The notes: generated by a model not told the origin, from the letters alone. A stretch of 64,000 nucleotides of DNA from an uncultured Myxococcaceae bacterium (GCA_945952225.1 CAMFHP010000010.1:1-64000); one strand, 5' to 3'; positions 27,937 through 37,514 are shown, numbered from the stretch's first letter. Program-made: numbers and translations.

Positions 27937-30003
27937 TCAGGCGCGCGCGCGGCCCGTGGGGGCGGGCGGCGAGTTGCCACCCGGAGGCAGCGGCTGCTGG
28001 CCGGGAGGCGGCGGCGTGAGGTTCACGAAGCGACCGATGGGCGCAGCCTTGAGCGACACGTCCCACGAGAGGTCGAAGGGCGGATCGACGTTGGCCGGGA
28101 TGCCATCCATCGCGGCGCCCATGTCGAGCACCTGATCGAGCTGCGCGTCTTCGAAGCCGAACTCGTGGAGCACGAGGATGTTCGGCGACGACACGATCGC
28201 AGCCGCTTCCTCACCGCGCAGCGGGAGGGTGTTGTCCTGCATGCGGCACGCTTGATGGAGCGCCGCCACCAGGTGGTCGTTGATCACCACGCTCGCGACG
28301 AGGGGGCCGTACGCGAGGAGCGCGCGCTTGCCGGCCTTGTCCTGGTGGAGCGACACGTCAACCGCGAAGATGCTGTTCGGCAGGTCTTCGGCCATGCGCT
28401 TGTCGAACGCGTTGCCCTTGAGGCCCGCGCCTTCGAGCTCATCGCTCATGGGGATGCGCACGTGGCGATCGCACGAGATCGTCGCGAGGAGGGCCGCGTT
28501 CTTCCACTGCTCGATCACGAGCGGCTTCTTGTCGGCGGTGGCGCGCTTGAACTCTTCGATCACGCGGTCGGGGAAGATGCGCGCAGCCACCCACGCGCGC
28601 TCGCCGCAGGGGCAGAGCCGCGTCGGGTTGGCGCCCTTCGGGATGTCGTCGCACACGAACTTCAGCTCGCGCTTGAAGTCCGGCGAGCCCGGCGGCGTGC
28701 GGAAGGGCATCTCCATGAGGTTGATCGGGCGGCCCATGGAGCCATCCGCGCGCTTCGGGTTGAGCTGGAGCCCGTTCATCTGGAACGTGATGTCGGGACG
28801 CTCCGCGCGCGCCGCATCGACGTAGCGCTTGATCTCCGACACGCGCGCCATCGCTTCGCCCACGGCAGCCGCGGTGGTCTCACCGAGGAACCACCCGAGG
28901 TGCGCCGCACCGAGCGCGACGATCGCCATCTCGACGGGCCAGCGGAACTCACCCGCCGCGGCGATCACCACGGCGCCGCCCTGCTGCTCCTGCCACGCGA
29001 GCCCGTTGCGTTCGAGCTGTGCCTCGACGAGCTTGCGCACCACGGCGCGGTCGAGCACCACGCCTGCGCGGAGCTCGCCCTTCGCGATCTTCTCCGCGTG
29101 CTCGTACGCCCACGCGGGGAACGACGGCCCCTGCGGCATCGGGGCGATCTGCGGAAGCAGCGTGAGGGGGATGCCCTTCTTGCCGACCGCGGCCTGCGGC
29201 GGGAGCTCGAGGGCCTCCTCCGACGCGACGGCCTCGATCTGCGCTTCGAGCGTGGTGTTGGTCTTCGGACCCGCCCAGAGCCAGTAGCCCTTCTCGGCCT
29301 CGACCACGACCTCTTCGCCCTCGGCAGCGCGCGCGAGGAGCGAGCGCCACGTCTCGGCGAGGGTCAGCGGACGCCCGAAGGTTCCGTCGATCGCGGCTTC
29401 ATCGAGCGTCGCTGCGACCTCGGTCTCGACGCCATCGAGCGGCGCGCGCAGCACGCGGAACGCGATGGACGCCTCCGCGGTGTAGGGCACGGTCCCCGAC
29501 TCGGGCGAGAGCGCTTCGACCACGAGCTCCGCGCCAGACCCGGGCATCGACTTGATGAACCGCACGCCACACACGCGGCGCGGCGTGGCGTCGGCGTCGC
29601 CCACGAGCTGCCCCGTGCGGGGATCGGGCTGCGGCGGGAGCACCTTCGCGCCACAGCGGCAGACGCCCTTCCACGTGGGGACGGTGCGACGAGGATCCTG
29701 CGGATCGCGACGGTTCTCGCTCGGGTCTTCCTGCGCGGGGAGGGGAGGAGGGTTCTTGAAGATCTCTTCGACGAAGCGCTGCAGCTCGCGCGCGTTGCGG
29801 TAGCGCGGCTGGCCCTGCGGGCCGGCGTAGGGAGGATCAGGAAAGCCCAGGATGGTCGCGCCGAGCAGGCCGCACGAGGGACAGGCCCCGACGACGTGCG
29901 CGGTGTCGATCGGGAGCGGCGCGCCTCGCGTGATCTGCGTGCGCTGACCGCGCGCGCTGTCGAGGGCCCTGCGAACTGCCGCGGAATCAATGGTCTCGGC
30001 CAT
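27937..30003 (-). CDS. Large cytosolic protein with Cys clusters, unknown
   Basis: 688 residues, no signal peptide or membrane helix. Four Cys groups are visible: CPSCG near residue 40, CRCG near 115, one single Cys near 145, and LCPCGERAW near 475. The two-Cys pairs suggest zinc ribbons. Between them lie mixed alpha/beta stretches (EEVVVEAEKGYWLWAGP, GAVVIAAAGEFRWPVEMAIV, ISCDRHVRIPMSDEL) and a Pro-rich tail. No known family is recognised, and no catalytic motif is evident. The ATG at 30003 is chosen because GGAG stands 10-15 bases before it and the protein then starts with a normal soluble N-terminus. The 168 bases upstream are leader or promoter. Confidence 0.6.
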   Translation of the reverse strand: MAETIDSAAVRRALDSARGQRTQITRGAPLPIDTAHVVGACPSCGLLGATILGFPDPPYAGPQGQPRYRNARELQRFVEEIFKNPPPLPAQEDPSENRRDPQDPRRTVPTWKGVCRCGAKVLPPQPDPRTGQLVGDADATPRRVCGVRFIKSMPGSGAELVVEALSPESGTVPYTAEASIAFRVLRAPLDGVETEVAATLDEAAIDGTFGRPLTLAETWRSLLARAAEGEEVVVEAEKGYWLWAGPKTNTTLEAQIEAVASEEALELPPQAAVGKKGIPLTLLPQIAPMPQGPSFPAWAYEHAEKIAKGELRAGVVLDRAVVRKLVEAQLERNGLAWQEQQGGAVVIAAAGEFRWPVEMAIVALGAAHLGWFLGETTAAAVGEAMARVSEIKRYVDAARAERPDITFQMNGLQLNPKRADGSMGRPINLMEMPFRTPPGSPDFKRELKFVCDDIPKGANPTRLCPCGERAWVAARIFPDRVIEEFKRATADKKPLVIEQWKNAALLATISCDRHVRIPMSDELEGAGLKGNAFDKRMAEDLPNSIFAVDVSLHQDKAGKRALLAYGPLVASVVINDHLVAALHQACRMQDNTLPLRGEEAAAIVSSPNILVLHEFGFEDAQLDQVLDMGAAMDGIPANVDPPFDLSWDVSLKAAPIGRFVNLTPPPPGQQPLPPGGNSPPAPTGRARA

Positions 30004-30171
30004 CGAAGACGTCTCCAGATATCGAGTGAAGGGTCGAAACGGGGCGCGGACCATACAGGCTTTCGCGGGGCGGCGCGAGTCCCGTGCGGTCGGCGTCGTG
30101 GGCGGTCTTGCGAGGCGAGAGGGGAGGTGGGAAGCGTGTCGGCGCGTGCTGCGCCGCGTGGCGTTCGCGCG

Positions 30172-31215
30172 TCAGTTGCTGCGGCAGATGCCGTCGACGC
30201 AGGCCTGGGCCGCCGCGCATTCGCTCGCGGAGCCGCAGTTCGACAGCACCTCGTTGTTCGTCTGGCAGAAGCTCTGGCTCGTGCCGAGGTACCGGATCGG
30301 CGCGCAGTTGCGGTACTGCACGTCGGTGCGCAGGCACTCATCGGCCGACGCGCACGGGCGACGACACACGCCGTCGAGGCAGCGGCTGCCGGAGGCGCAC
30401 TGCGCGTCGCTCGTGCAGAAGGGCTGACGGCGCGTGTCGGTGATGCACACGCCGTCGTTGCAATAGCGTCCGGTGCCGCACTCGGCGTTGGTCGCGCAGC
30501 GCGTGAGGCAGGTGGCGTTCACGCAGCGGCGTCCGGTGCCGCAGTCGGTGTCGCGCACGCACTCGTTCGCGGGCGCGTCGACGCAGGCGCCGTCGGCGTC
30601 ACAGCGCTGGCCCGTGGGGCAGGGCGACGTGGCCGAGCACGCGAGACGGCACTGCTGGTTCACGCACACACGGCCGCTGCCGCACTGGCTGTTGAAACGG
30701 CACGTGTCCGACGGCGCGGTGCAGAGCCCGCCGATGCACTGCTGGCCGCCGCTGCACTGGGCGCTGGTGGTGCACGCGCAGCTCGTCGTCGCGCTGTTGC
30801 ACGTCGGGCGGATGCAGGTTCCGTCGACGCACGCGACGCCCGCAGGGCAGTCGGCGTTGCTGCGGCACGCGCCGGGGTTCGGCGTGGGCGTGGTCTCCGA
30901 GGGCGCGAGGCACAGGCCCGTCGTAGCAGGCGCCGTGATGCGACACACCCAGCCCTGCGGACAGGTGCTCGACGAGGTGCATCCCGTCACGCATCCAGCG
31001 CTCGTGCAGGTCTGGCCCGTGGCGCATTCGAAGTCGCCGCGGCACGTCGCGCGGGTCGGCGGCGTCGCGACACGACAGCCGACGCCATCGCACACGTAGC
31101 AACCCGTGCTGTCGCAGTAGTAGTCGTCGCTGGAGCAGCCCCACGCGCCGCCCACAAGCGCGAGGGCGCCCATCGCGAGGGCCTTGAAGATTCCGGGGGA
31201 CATCCGATTGCGCAT
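30172..31215 (-). CDS. Secreted lipoprotein with many short Cys modules
   Basis: 347 residues. The signal peptide (ALAMGALALVGGAWGC) ends in a lipobox. About 45 Cys follow in repeating units of roughly 25 residues: CRNADC-like motifs such as CRSNADCPAGVACVDGTC, CVRDTDCGTGRRCVNATC and CATNAECGTGRYCNDGVC. These resemble small disulfide-stabilised modules (EGF-like or notch-like) that are frequent in myxobacterial surface proteins. It was probably acquired by tandem duplication. A GGAGG nine bases before the ATG at 31215 supports the start. Function unknown. Confidence 0.75.
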   Translation of the reverse strand: MRNRMSPGIFKALAMGALALVGGAWGCSSDDYYCDSTGCYVCDGVGCRVATPPTRATCRGDFECATGQTCTSAGCVTGCTSSSTCPQGWVCRITAPATTGLCLAPSETTPTPNPGACRSNADCPAGVACVDGTCIRPTCNSATTSCACTTSAQCSGGQQCIGGLCTAPSDTCRFNSQCGSGRVCVNQQCRLACSATSPCPTGQRCDADGACVDAPANECVRDTDCGTGRRCVNATCLTRCATNAECGTGRYCNDGVCITDTRRQPFCTSDAQCASGSRCLDGVCRRPCASADECLRTDVQYRNCAPIRYLGTSQSFCQTNNEVLSNCGSASECAAAQACVDGICRSN

Positions 31216-31416
31216 GGTCTTCGCCTCCGAGGCAGTACGAGCGGTGCGAGCGCGTATGAAGGAACCGTGCCACGAATCGCGAAGGAACCGCCAGAGGGCT
31301 CCGACGTGTGCTCGTCCGACGCTGTGAGGTGACGTGAACCTCGATTCACAACCGACTCGTGAACCGTGTCGTCGGCGGTTCGAATCATCCCACGATGGTC
31401 TAGAGTCGCGGCCGCC

Positions 31417-32064
31417 GTGAGCGTTGCGCGACTGTTTCTCGTGATGGTTCTGAGCGGATGTACCGCGAGCGGCGCCGTGGCCTCACCGCGTGAGGTCGCG
31501 TCGCGTGTGGCTCGTGCCGCCCAGCAGGGCGACGCCGACGCACTGCACGCGATGCTCACCCGCGAGGCGCAGGCTGCGATGTCGCGTGAGGTCTTCGCCG
31601 CGCGCGTGGGCGCCGACCGCGGGGAGCTCACGGCGCTCGGCAGGGCCCTCGATGATGCGCTCACGCGACCCGATGCAGTGCAGGTGCTGTTGCCGCTCCG
31701 GGCAGGCGGCGACGTGACGCTCGTCGACGAACAGGGCGTGTGGCGCGTGGGCTCGTCGGGGCTCATCGAGGGCGCCGACGTCACGCTCGCGGGCGTTCAG
31801 GGGGCGAGGGCGGCGGTGCGCGCGTTCCACGATGTGCTGGCAGCGCAGGGGATCCGCGCGTGGGCGTCGGTGCTCTCGGCGCGCGCGGCAGGCGATGCCG
31901 AGGCGACCATCGCGGCCATCATGGCGGCGACGGAGGATCCGTCGGCGCTGCCTGTCGTGGTGACGTCGTCGATGGCGCGCTTCACGCTGCCCGACGGGCG
32001 CTGGCTCGTCACGGTGTGGGAGCGCGGCGCGTGGCGCGTCGAGTCGATGCGTGAGGCCGAGTGA
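31417..32064 (+). CDS. Lipoprotein of about 215 residues, unknown
   Basis: Starting at GTG 31417, a signal peptide (ARLFLVMVLSGC) gives a lipobox. The mature domain is Ala/Val/Arg-rich with repeated helix-strand patterns (VASRVARAAQQGDADALHAM, FHDVLAAQGIRAWASVLSAR) and a C-terminal strand pair (RFTLPDGRWLVTVWERGAWRVESM), as in cystatin/NTF2-like small domains. No family recognised. Start ambiguity: an upstream ATG (31366) would lengthen the N-terminus unhelpfully. Bases 31216-31416 are a divergent intergenic region without visible gene. Confidence 0.6.
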   Translation: MSVARLFLVMVLSGCTASGAVASPREVASRVARAAQQGDADALHAMLTREAQAAMSREVFAARVGADRGELTALGRALDDALTRPDAVQVLLPLRAGGDVTLVDEQGVWRVGSSGLIEGADVTLAGVQGARAAVRAFHDVLAAQGIRAWASVLSARAAGDAEATIAAIMAATEDPSALPVVVTSSMARFTLPDGRWLVTVWERGAWRVESMREAE

Positions 32065-32092
32065 TCGGGGCTCTGTGACGACGAGGGAGAGA

Positions 32093-32128
32093 GCCTCGCT
32101 GCGGGCATTGCGCGCGCCGCAGCGAGGC
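32093..32128. terminator. Strong bidirectional hairpin terminator
   Basis: Perfect 12-base arms GCCTCGCTGCGG (32093-32104) and CCGCAGCGAGGC (32117-32128) with a 12-base loop. It sits between the stop of the plus-strand lipoprotein and the stop of the minus-strand 1160-residue gene, where a bidirectional terminator is expected. No T-run is present. Confidence 0.75.
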
Positions 32129-32141
32129 CCTGGAGGGCTGA

Positions 32142-35100
32142 TCAGGGACGCGAGACCGACACGGTGTACGCGCCGCCGGTGCGTCCCGTGAAGGTGTCGA
32201 CGTAGAGCAGGTGGAGGCCGGGGCCCGCGGGGATCGTCGACGTCACCGACGACTGCACGCCGCAGCTGTCATCCGCGCACACGTTCGCCGCGGGGGTCGT
32301 GCGTCCGGGGCTGTACTGCGAGAGCGAGGTGTCCCAGGTGGCGCGGCCGCAGGTGCTCGCCGTGAACGTTCCCGTCGTGGTGTTCGCAGGGCAGCGGTAC
32401 CAGTAGTACGTGTTCTCGGGGCCGCCGCCGTTGCAGCCCGTGTTCACGCGTCCCGTGCCGCTCACGGTGCCGCCCGGCGTGCTCGATCCCGCGGCCAGCG
32501 CGACGAGCGGGCCGTTGCCCACGGGCGCGTGCTGGAAGCGCAGCGAAGTCGATCCCGGCGCGCCGCATCCCGACACCACGAGGCGGTAGGTGCCCGGGTT
32601 CAGCAGCGCGAGGATCTGGCTCTGACGTCCGCCCGTGACCGCGCAACCCGTGAGGTTCGTGTCGTCGTCGCAGGTGCGGCCGTTGGTGATGCCCGCGGTC
32701 GTGAGGTTCGTGCCCGTCGAGGTCTGCAGGAACAGCGACGTGTCCCAGTTGGAGCCGTACGTGTCGGCGTAGATGAGCTCCGGCGCCGCGGCGGGGACGG
32801 TGAACGTGTAGAACACGTCGCTGCCCGTCGTGCAGCTGCACGAGCCCGTGGTGTTGTTCACGGCCGCGCGCATGTCGACGGTGAACGTCGACTGGGGCAC
32901 GGTCATGTTGATCGCGGTCGCGCCCGTCGGGGTGTCGTTCGAGGGAGGCGGCACGCACGCGCCGGCCGCGCAGACGTTGCCCGTGGGGCAGCGCCGACCG
33001 CAGCCGCCGCAGTTCTGCGCGTCGGTGTTCGTGTCGACGCAGGAGCCGCCGCAGCGCGCGCCCGAGGCGCAGTTCGCGAGGATGTAGCTCACGCTGTAGG
33101 CGCCCGCGCCGGTGCACCCGTCGACCACGAGGGTGTTGAGTCCGGCCTGGTTCGCTGCGGTCGCGGGGATCGTCGAGTTCACGGTCGCGCCCGCGCCGCA
33201 GGTGAGCCCGGTGTCGTCGTTGCAGACCTGGGCCATCGCCGCGGGGCGGAGCGCGCTGTACTGCGCGAGCTCGACGTCGAAGCCCGCGAGGTTCGCGCCC
33301 GTCGTCGCGCTGCACGTGCTCGCGTTGAACGTCGTGGCCGCGGTGTTCGGGCAGGTGATCCACCAGTGCGAGTTGTCGGCGCTGCCCGAGCAGCACGACG
33401 ACGCCACGGTGCCCGTGCCTGACGTGGTGCCCGTCGCGGTCTGCACGGTCGCCGAGGGCGCGATGCGCGTCGACGCGCCGTTGCCCGCCGGAAGGTGCTG
33501 GAAGTGGATCTGCGCCATGCCCGCGGAGCACCCCGAGAGCACGAGGTAGTAGTCGCCCGCAGCGAGGCGCGTGGCGATCTGCGTCTGCACGCCCGCGAGG
33601 CCGGCGCAGAGGCCCGCGCTCGCCGCGTCGTCGTTGCACGCCACGAAGCCCGCAGGCGCCGTCACGTTCGCGCCCGTCGACGTCTGGATGAACAGCGACG
33701 TGTCCCACGTGGCACCGAGCGTGTCGGCGTACACGATCTCGGGCTGCGTCAGCGTGAAGCGGAAGAACACGTCGTTGCCCGTCGTGCAGCCGCACGAGCC
33801 CGTCGTGTCATTGCGCGCGGCGGTCGTGTCGGCCGTGAGCGTGACCGAGGGCGTCGCGAGCGAGATCACCGTGGCGCGCGCGCGGGTGTCGTTCGCCGGC
33901 GGCGTGCCGCGGCAGGCGCCCGCGGTGCAGCTCGTGCCCGTCGCGCAGGCCATGCCGCAGCGGCCGCAGTTCGTCGCGCTGGTGTTCAGGTCGACGCACG
34001 TCGCCGTCGCGCCCGTGCCGCAGAGCGTCTGGCCCGTCGGGCACGCGCAACGTCCGGCCGTGCACGTCTGGCCGCCGGAGCACGTCGTTCCGCACGCGCC
34101 GCAGTTGGCGCGGTCGGTCTGCGTGTTCACGCAGCGCGCCGCCGCGCCCGTGCCGCAGAGCGTCTGGCCCGTGGCGCAGGCGCAGCGCCCGGCCGTGCAG
34201 GTCTGACCCGAGGGGCACGCCGTTCCGCACGCGCCGCAGTTCGATCCGTCGGTCTGCGTGTTGACGCACGCGCCGCCGCAGAGCGTCTGGCCCGTGGCGC
34301 AGGCGCAGCGCCCGGCCGTGCACGCCTGACCCGAGGGACACGCGTTGCCGCACGCGCCGCAGTTCGCGCGGTCGGTCTGCGTGTTCACGCACCCGCGACC
34401 GCAGAGCGTCTGCCCCGTCGCGCAGGTGCACACGCCCGCTGCGCAGGTCTGGCCCGTGGCGCAGGCCGTTCCGCACGCGCCGCAGTTCGTGGCGCTGGTC
34501 TGGAGGTTCACGCACGTCATCGCCGCCGCCATCGGCGTGCAGTCGGTCTGTCCCGTGGGGCACGCGCGCGGCGTTCCGCAGGTGCCCGCGGTGCACGTCT
34601 GGCCCGCGCTGCACGCGGTTCCGCAGCGGCCGCAGTTCGTCGGATCGCTCTGCAGGTCGGCGCACGCACCGCTGCACGTCGTCTGGCCAGCGGGGCAGGT
34701 CACCGTGCCCGCGCACATGCCCGCCGAACACGTCTGGCCCATGGCGCACGTGCGCCCGCAGGTGCCGCAGTTCGCGGTGTCGATCTGCAGGTCGGCGCAG
34801 GTCGATCCGCAGCGCGTCTGGCCCGAGGGGCACGGCATCGCCCCGCACGTGCCCGCGTTGCAGACCTGGCCCGCAGGACAGGCCGTTCCGCACGCGCCGC
34901 AGTTGTTGAGATCGGTCTGCGTGTCCACGCAGGTGCCGCCGCAGGCGCTCTGTCCGGTCGGGCACATCAGCGACGCGCGGCACGCGCCCGCCATGCAGGT
35001 CTGGCCCGCAGCGCAGGCGTTGCCACAGCCGCCGCAGTTCGTGGCGTCGGTCATCGTGTCGGTGCACACGCCCGCGCAACGGGTCTGGCCCGCGGTGCTG

Positions 35101-35624
35101 CAGGGCGTCTCCGTGGCGCACGTTCCACCCGAGCACGTCTGGCCCGAGGGGCACGCGTTGCCGCACGCGCCGCAGTTCATCGCGTCGGTCAGCACGTCGA
35201 TGCAGGTGCCGCCGCAGCGCGCCTGGCCCGACGGGCACGGCGTGTCGTCAACGCACGCGCCCGCGCGACACACCTGCGTGCCCGAGCACGCGTTGCCGCA
35301 CATGCCGCAGTTGGCGTTGTTTCCGCTGAGGTTCACGCAGGTGCCGCCGCAGTCGGTCTCGCCCGTCGCGCAGCTCGGCGTGGTGTCGGTGGGCGCGTCC
35401 TCGGGGAGCGCGGTGTCGGTGGGCGTCGCGGTGTCGGTGGGCGTCGCGGTGTCGGTGGGCGTCGCCGTGTCTTCGGGCGTCGCGGTGTCGGTGGGCGTCG
35501 CCGTGTCTTCGGCGGGCGCGTCCGCCGCCGCGTCGGGCGTGTCGACGGCGGGCGGATCTTCGCTACATCCGCCCAGGATCGTGGCCATCGCGCTCGCGAG
35601 CCACCATCGTCTCCAGTGCTTCAT
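32142..35624 (-). CDS. Giant surface lipoprotein: eleven tandem Cys modules plus two PPC-like domains
   Basis: 1160 residues. A signal peptide ends in TILGGC (Cys20). Residues about 39-80 are a Thr/Asp/Pro linker made of TATPTDTATP-type repeats. Residues 85-576 hold eleven modules of 41-49 residues, each with the CG-x-CV-NTQTD-NCGACG-CPSGQTC pattern (eight Cys). About 280 residues of beta-rich PPC-like sequence follow (NDTTGSCGCTTGNDVFFRFT, WDTSLFIQTSTG), then a twelfth Cys module and a second PPC-like block (NNTTGSCSCTTGSDVFYTF) to the end. Probably extracellular, disulfide rigid, perhaps adhesive. GGAG precedes the ATG by about ten bases. Function not known. Confidence 0.85.
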   Translation of the reverse strand: MKHWRRWWLASAMATILGGCSEDPPAVDTPDAAADAPAEDTATPTDTATPEDTATPTDTATPTDTATPTDTALPEDAPTDTTPSCATGETDCGGTCVNLSGNNANCGMCGNACSGTQVCRAGACVDDTPCPSGQARCGGTCIDVLTDAMNCGACGNACPSGQTCSGGTCATETPCSTAGQTRCAGVCTDTMTDATNCGGCGNACAAGQTCMAGACRASLMCPTGQSACGGTCVDTQTDLNNCGACGTACPAGQVCNAGTCGAMPCPSGQTRCGSTCADLQIDTANCGTCGRTCAMGQTCSAGMCAGTVTCPAGQTTCSGACADLQSDPTNCGRCGTACSAGQTCTAGTCGTPRACPTGQTDCTPMAAAMTCVNLQTSATNCGACGTACATGQTCAAGVCTCATGQTLCGRGCVNTQTDRANCGACGNACPSGQACTAGRCACATGQTLCGGACVNTQTDGSNCGACGTACPSGQTCTAGRCACATGQTLCGTGAAARCVNTQTDRANCGACGTTCSGGQTCTAGRCACPTGQTLCGTGATATCVDLNTSATNCGRCGMACATGTSCTAGACRGTPPANDTRARATVISLATPSVTLTADTTAARNDTTGSCGCTTGNDVFFRFTLTQPEIVYADTLGATWDTSLFIQTSTGANVTAPAGFVACNDDAASAGLCAGLAGVQTQIATRLAAGDYYLVLSGCSAGMAQIHFQHLPAGNGASTRIAPSATVQTATGTTSGTGTVASSCCSGSADNSHWWITCPNTAATTFNASTCSATTGANLAGFDVELAQYSALRPAAMAQVCNDDTGLTCGAGATVNSTIPATAANQAGLNTLVVDGCTGAGAYSVSYILANCASGARCGGSCVDTNTDAQNCGGCGRRCPTGNVCAAGACVPPPSNDTPTGATAINMTVPQSTFTVDMRAAVNNTTGSCSCTTGSDVFYTFTVPAAAPELIYADTYGSNWDTSLFLQTSTGTNLTTAGITNGRTCDDDTNLTGCAVTGGRQSQILALLNPGTYRLVVSGCGAPGSTSLRFQHAPVGNGPLVALAAGSSTPGGTVSGTGRVNTGCNGGGPENTYYWYRCPANTTTGTFTASTCGRATWDTSLSQYSPGRTTPAANVCADDSCGVQSSVTSTIPAGPGLHLLYVDTFTGRTGGAYTVSVSRP
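33897..35372 (-). repeat. Eleven tandem Cys-module coding repeats
   Basis: Eleven consecutive in-frame units of about 123-147 bases encode the Cys modules of residues 85-576. Units 8-10 are nearly identical in protein sequence and are probably recent duplications; units 1-7 have diverged more. The region is therefore prone to copy-number change by recombination. It is coding repeat, not CRISPR: there are no uniform spacers. Confidence 0.8.
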
Positions 35625-35795
35625 CGTCGTCGTTCTCCAGATGCGAGGGCGGGGGGCGCCTCGCGGTCTGGCGGCGCACGCGCCGTACGCGTCGTGTCGA
35701 ACTACGCGCGCGAAAGACGGTGCCCGCCGGGGGGCGCGGACACTATCCCCAAGTCGCGTCGTGGCAAACGAAGGGTCGGCGAATTTTCGCAGCGC

Positions 35796-36869
35796 TCAGG
35801 GCGTCGTCGGAAGCACCAGCACGACCTCGACACGGTCGTCGCGCTGCGCGGCGGGACCGGCGTTGTGCAGACCCTGAGCCTCCAGGCGCGCCGCGGGGAC
35901 GCCCGCACGTTCCAGCGCCGTGGCGAGCGCGCGGGCCTGCGCGGTGGCCAGTGATTCCGCGGGGGCACGCGTCGGTCCTCCGACGAACACCTCGATGCGC
36001 ACGCGCGCCTCGGGGTTGCCCTGAATCACCCGCGCCAGGGTCTCCACCCGCTGCGCCGAGGTGGGCGCGAGCCGCGGGCCCACGAAGAGCCCACGCATCA
36101 CCGCGATCACACCGCGCGCGTCACGCCGTGGATCCATGCCGCCCGCGTCGGAGAGCGCGGTCGCGAGCGACGTCGCGTCGCCGGTGGTCGTCGGGGGCGA
36201 GGTGCCCTCGCGAAGCGTTGAGAGCAGGCGTTCCGCGTGGGCGTAGGCCGCGCCTGCTGCGGCGAGGGCCGCGTTGCCGTCGCCCGTCGATGCGCGCTCC
36301 GCCGACGTGATGCGCGCGCGAGCCTCGTCGAGCTGCGCGGGCGAAGCACCGAGCAGACGTGCGGCGGCGACGAAGAGCGTCGCCTGCTGGCGCATCTCCG
36401 CGGCGGCGGCGGCGCGCAGGGGCGCGGGCGTCGACGAGGGCGCGTGGGCGGCCTGGCGTGCGAGCTCCGCAGCGCGTCGCGTTTCGAGAAGGTGGTCGAC
36501 CTCGGACTGGCGTGCGCGGGTCTCCTGCTCGATGCGCGCGATGTCGGCGTCGAGCTCGGTGCGCGCGCGGTCCGCGGACTCGATGCGTCGACGGGCCTCG
36601 ACGGCGCCCGCGAGGGCCTGCGCGCGCTCGAAGCGAAGGCGCGCTTCGAGGGCTGCGTCGCTGCGCGTCTCGTCGTCGAGCGACGGATCGCGCGCCCGCG
36701 ACACCGCGGCCGTGACGTCTGCGAAGGCATCGGGCGCATCGCGGGCCACATCGCGCGCCGCAGGCGACGCCATCATGCGATCGAGCGCGCGCACCGGCTC
36801 GGGAACCGGCGGCGCCGACGCGCACCCGATCGCCAACACACCCAACAGGGCCCAGCGTGCGGCGGTCAT
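35796..36869 (-). CDS. OmpA-like C-terminal lipoprotein with coiled coil
   Basis: 357 residues. A lipobox (LLGVLAIGC) follows the ATG at 36869. The middle is an Ala/Arg/Glu helix-rich stretch (ERAQALAGAVEARRRIESADRARTELD region) suggesting coiled coil. The C-terminus (about 270-355) matches the OmpA/MotB peptidoglycan-binding fold: VETLARVIQGNPEARVRIEV, then a LATAQARALATALERAGVPA helix and RDDRVEVVL. It would anchor the outer membrane to the cell wall. Its start overlaps the stop of the gene upstream by four bases, so the two are coupled. Confidence 0.75.
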   Translation of the reverse strand: MTAARWALLGVLAIGCASAPPVPEPVRALDRMMASPAARDVARDAPDAFADVTAAVSRARDPSLDDETRSDAALEARLRFERAQALAGAVEARRRIESADRARTELDADIARIEQETRARQSEVDHLLETRRAAELARQAAHAPSSTPAPLRAAAAAEMRQQATLFVAAARLLGASPAQLDEARARITSAERASTGDGNAALAAAGAAYAHAERLLSTLREGTSPPTTTGDATSLATALSDAGGMDPRRDARGVIAVMRGLFVGPRLAPTSAQRVETLARVIQGNPEARVRIEVFVGGPTRAPAESLATAQARALATALERAGVPAARLEAQGLHNAGPAAQRDDRVEVVLVLPTTP

Positions 36870-37396
36870 CGCGCGCCTCCCGCATCGCTCGCCGCCACAC
36901 CCGCATCGCCGTCGGGCGTCGGAAGTGTCCACGCCGACGTCGCGCCCTCTCCGCGGTCGAGCGCGATGCGCGCTTCGGCCACCCGTTCGAGCGCAGCGCG
37001 GGCCTGCGTGCGACGGGCCGTGGCCTCGACGACAGCGCGCTCTCGCTCCGCGGCCTGCGCCTCTGCGCGCAACGTCTCGACCCGCGCACGGAGCACCTGC
37101 GCGAGCAGCTCGATGCGACGCGCCCCTGCGCTCACGGCGCGCGCGTGGTGCCGGTGCTCGGCCTCGACCATCTCTGCGGCCTGCGCCTCGGCGCGCTCGC
37201 CCACGTCGGCCACGGCGGCGCGTTCCGTGTCGGTGAGGTTCAGCTCACGGGTCACGGTCGTGAGCGGCGTGAGGTGGTGCTCGATGGCTTCGCGGGGCGT
37301 CGGTCGGCGCGCGGTCTGGGCCAGGGCGGGCACCACGGCGCACACCGCGAGGGCGGTGAACGCGGCGGCGCAGAAGCGCTGCGTGCGGCGTGACAT
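36866..37396 (-). CDS. Small periplasmic helical protein coupled to the OmpA-like lipoprotein
   Basis: 176 residues. A signal peptide (AAAFTALAVCAVVPALAQ) is cut after ALA-Q. The mature part is almost all helix, rich in Ala, Glu and Arg (LNLTDTERAAVADVGERAEA, VLRARVETLRAEAQAAERER), likely a coiled coil. It could partner the OmpA-like lipoprotein, since their genes overlap by four bases (ATGA). Family not recognised; a CpxP/Spy-like LTxxE motif is only faint. Confidence 0.65.
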   Translation of the reverse strand: MSRRTQRFCAAAFTALAVCAVVPALAQTARRPTPREAIEHHLTPLTTVTRELNLTDTERAAVADVGERAEAQAAEMVEAEHRHHARAVSAGARRIELLAQVLRARVETLRAEAQAAERERAVVEATARRTQARAALERVAEARIALDRGEGATSAWTLPTPDGDAGVAASDAGGAR

Positions 37397-37514
37397 CGGG
37401 CTGCGGACCTTGCGCCGACCCTCGCGCAACGTCAACGCTCGAAGGGCCCTGCGCACGCGGGTTTCTGTCGTTGAAAACGGCCCCGCGGAGGCGTTACGGT
37501 CCCGCCCCCAAGCC

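Noticed and set aside
31376-31386. GGTTCGAATC resembling a tRNA T-arm loop
   Set aside because: The flanking stems (GGCGG and CATCC) do not pair, and no acceptor, D or anticodon stem is present.
33897-35372. Tandem repeats that could be taken for a CRISPR array
   Set aside because: Units are coding, in frame, and differ gradually; no constant repeat with unique spacers exists.
33495-35954. Long plus-strand open frame opposite the Cys-module repeats
   Set aside because: Composition is Arg/Ala/Gly from the antisense of Cys codons; the minus strand has a lipobox and domain structure.
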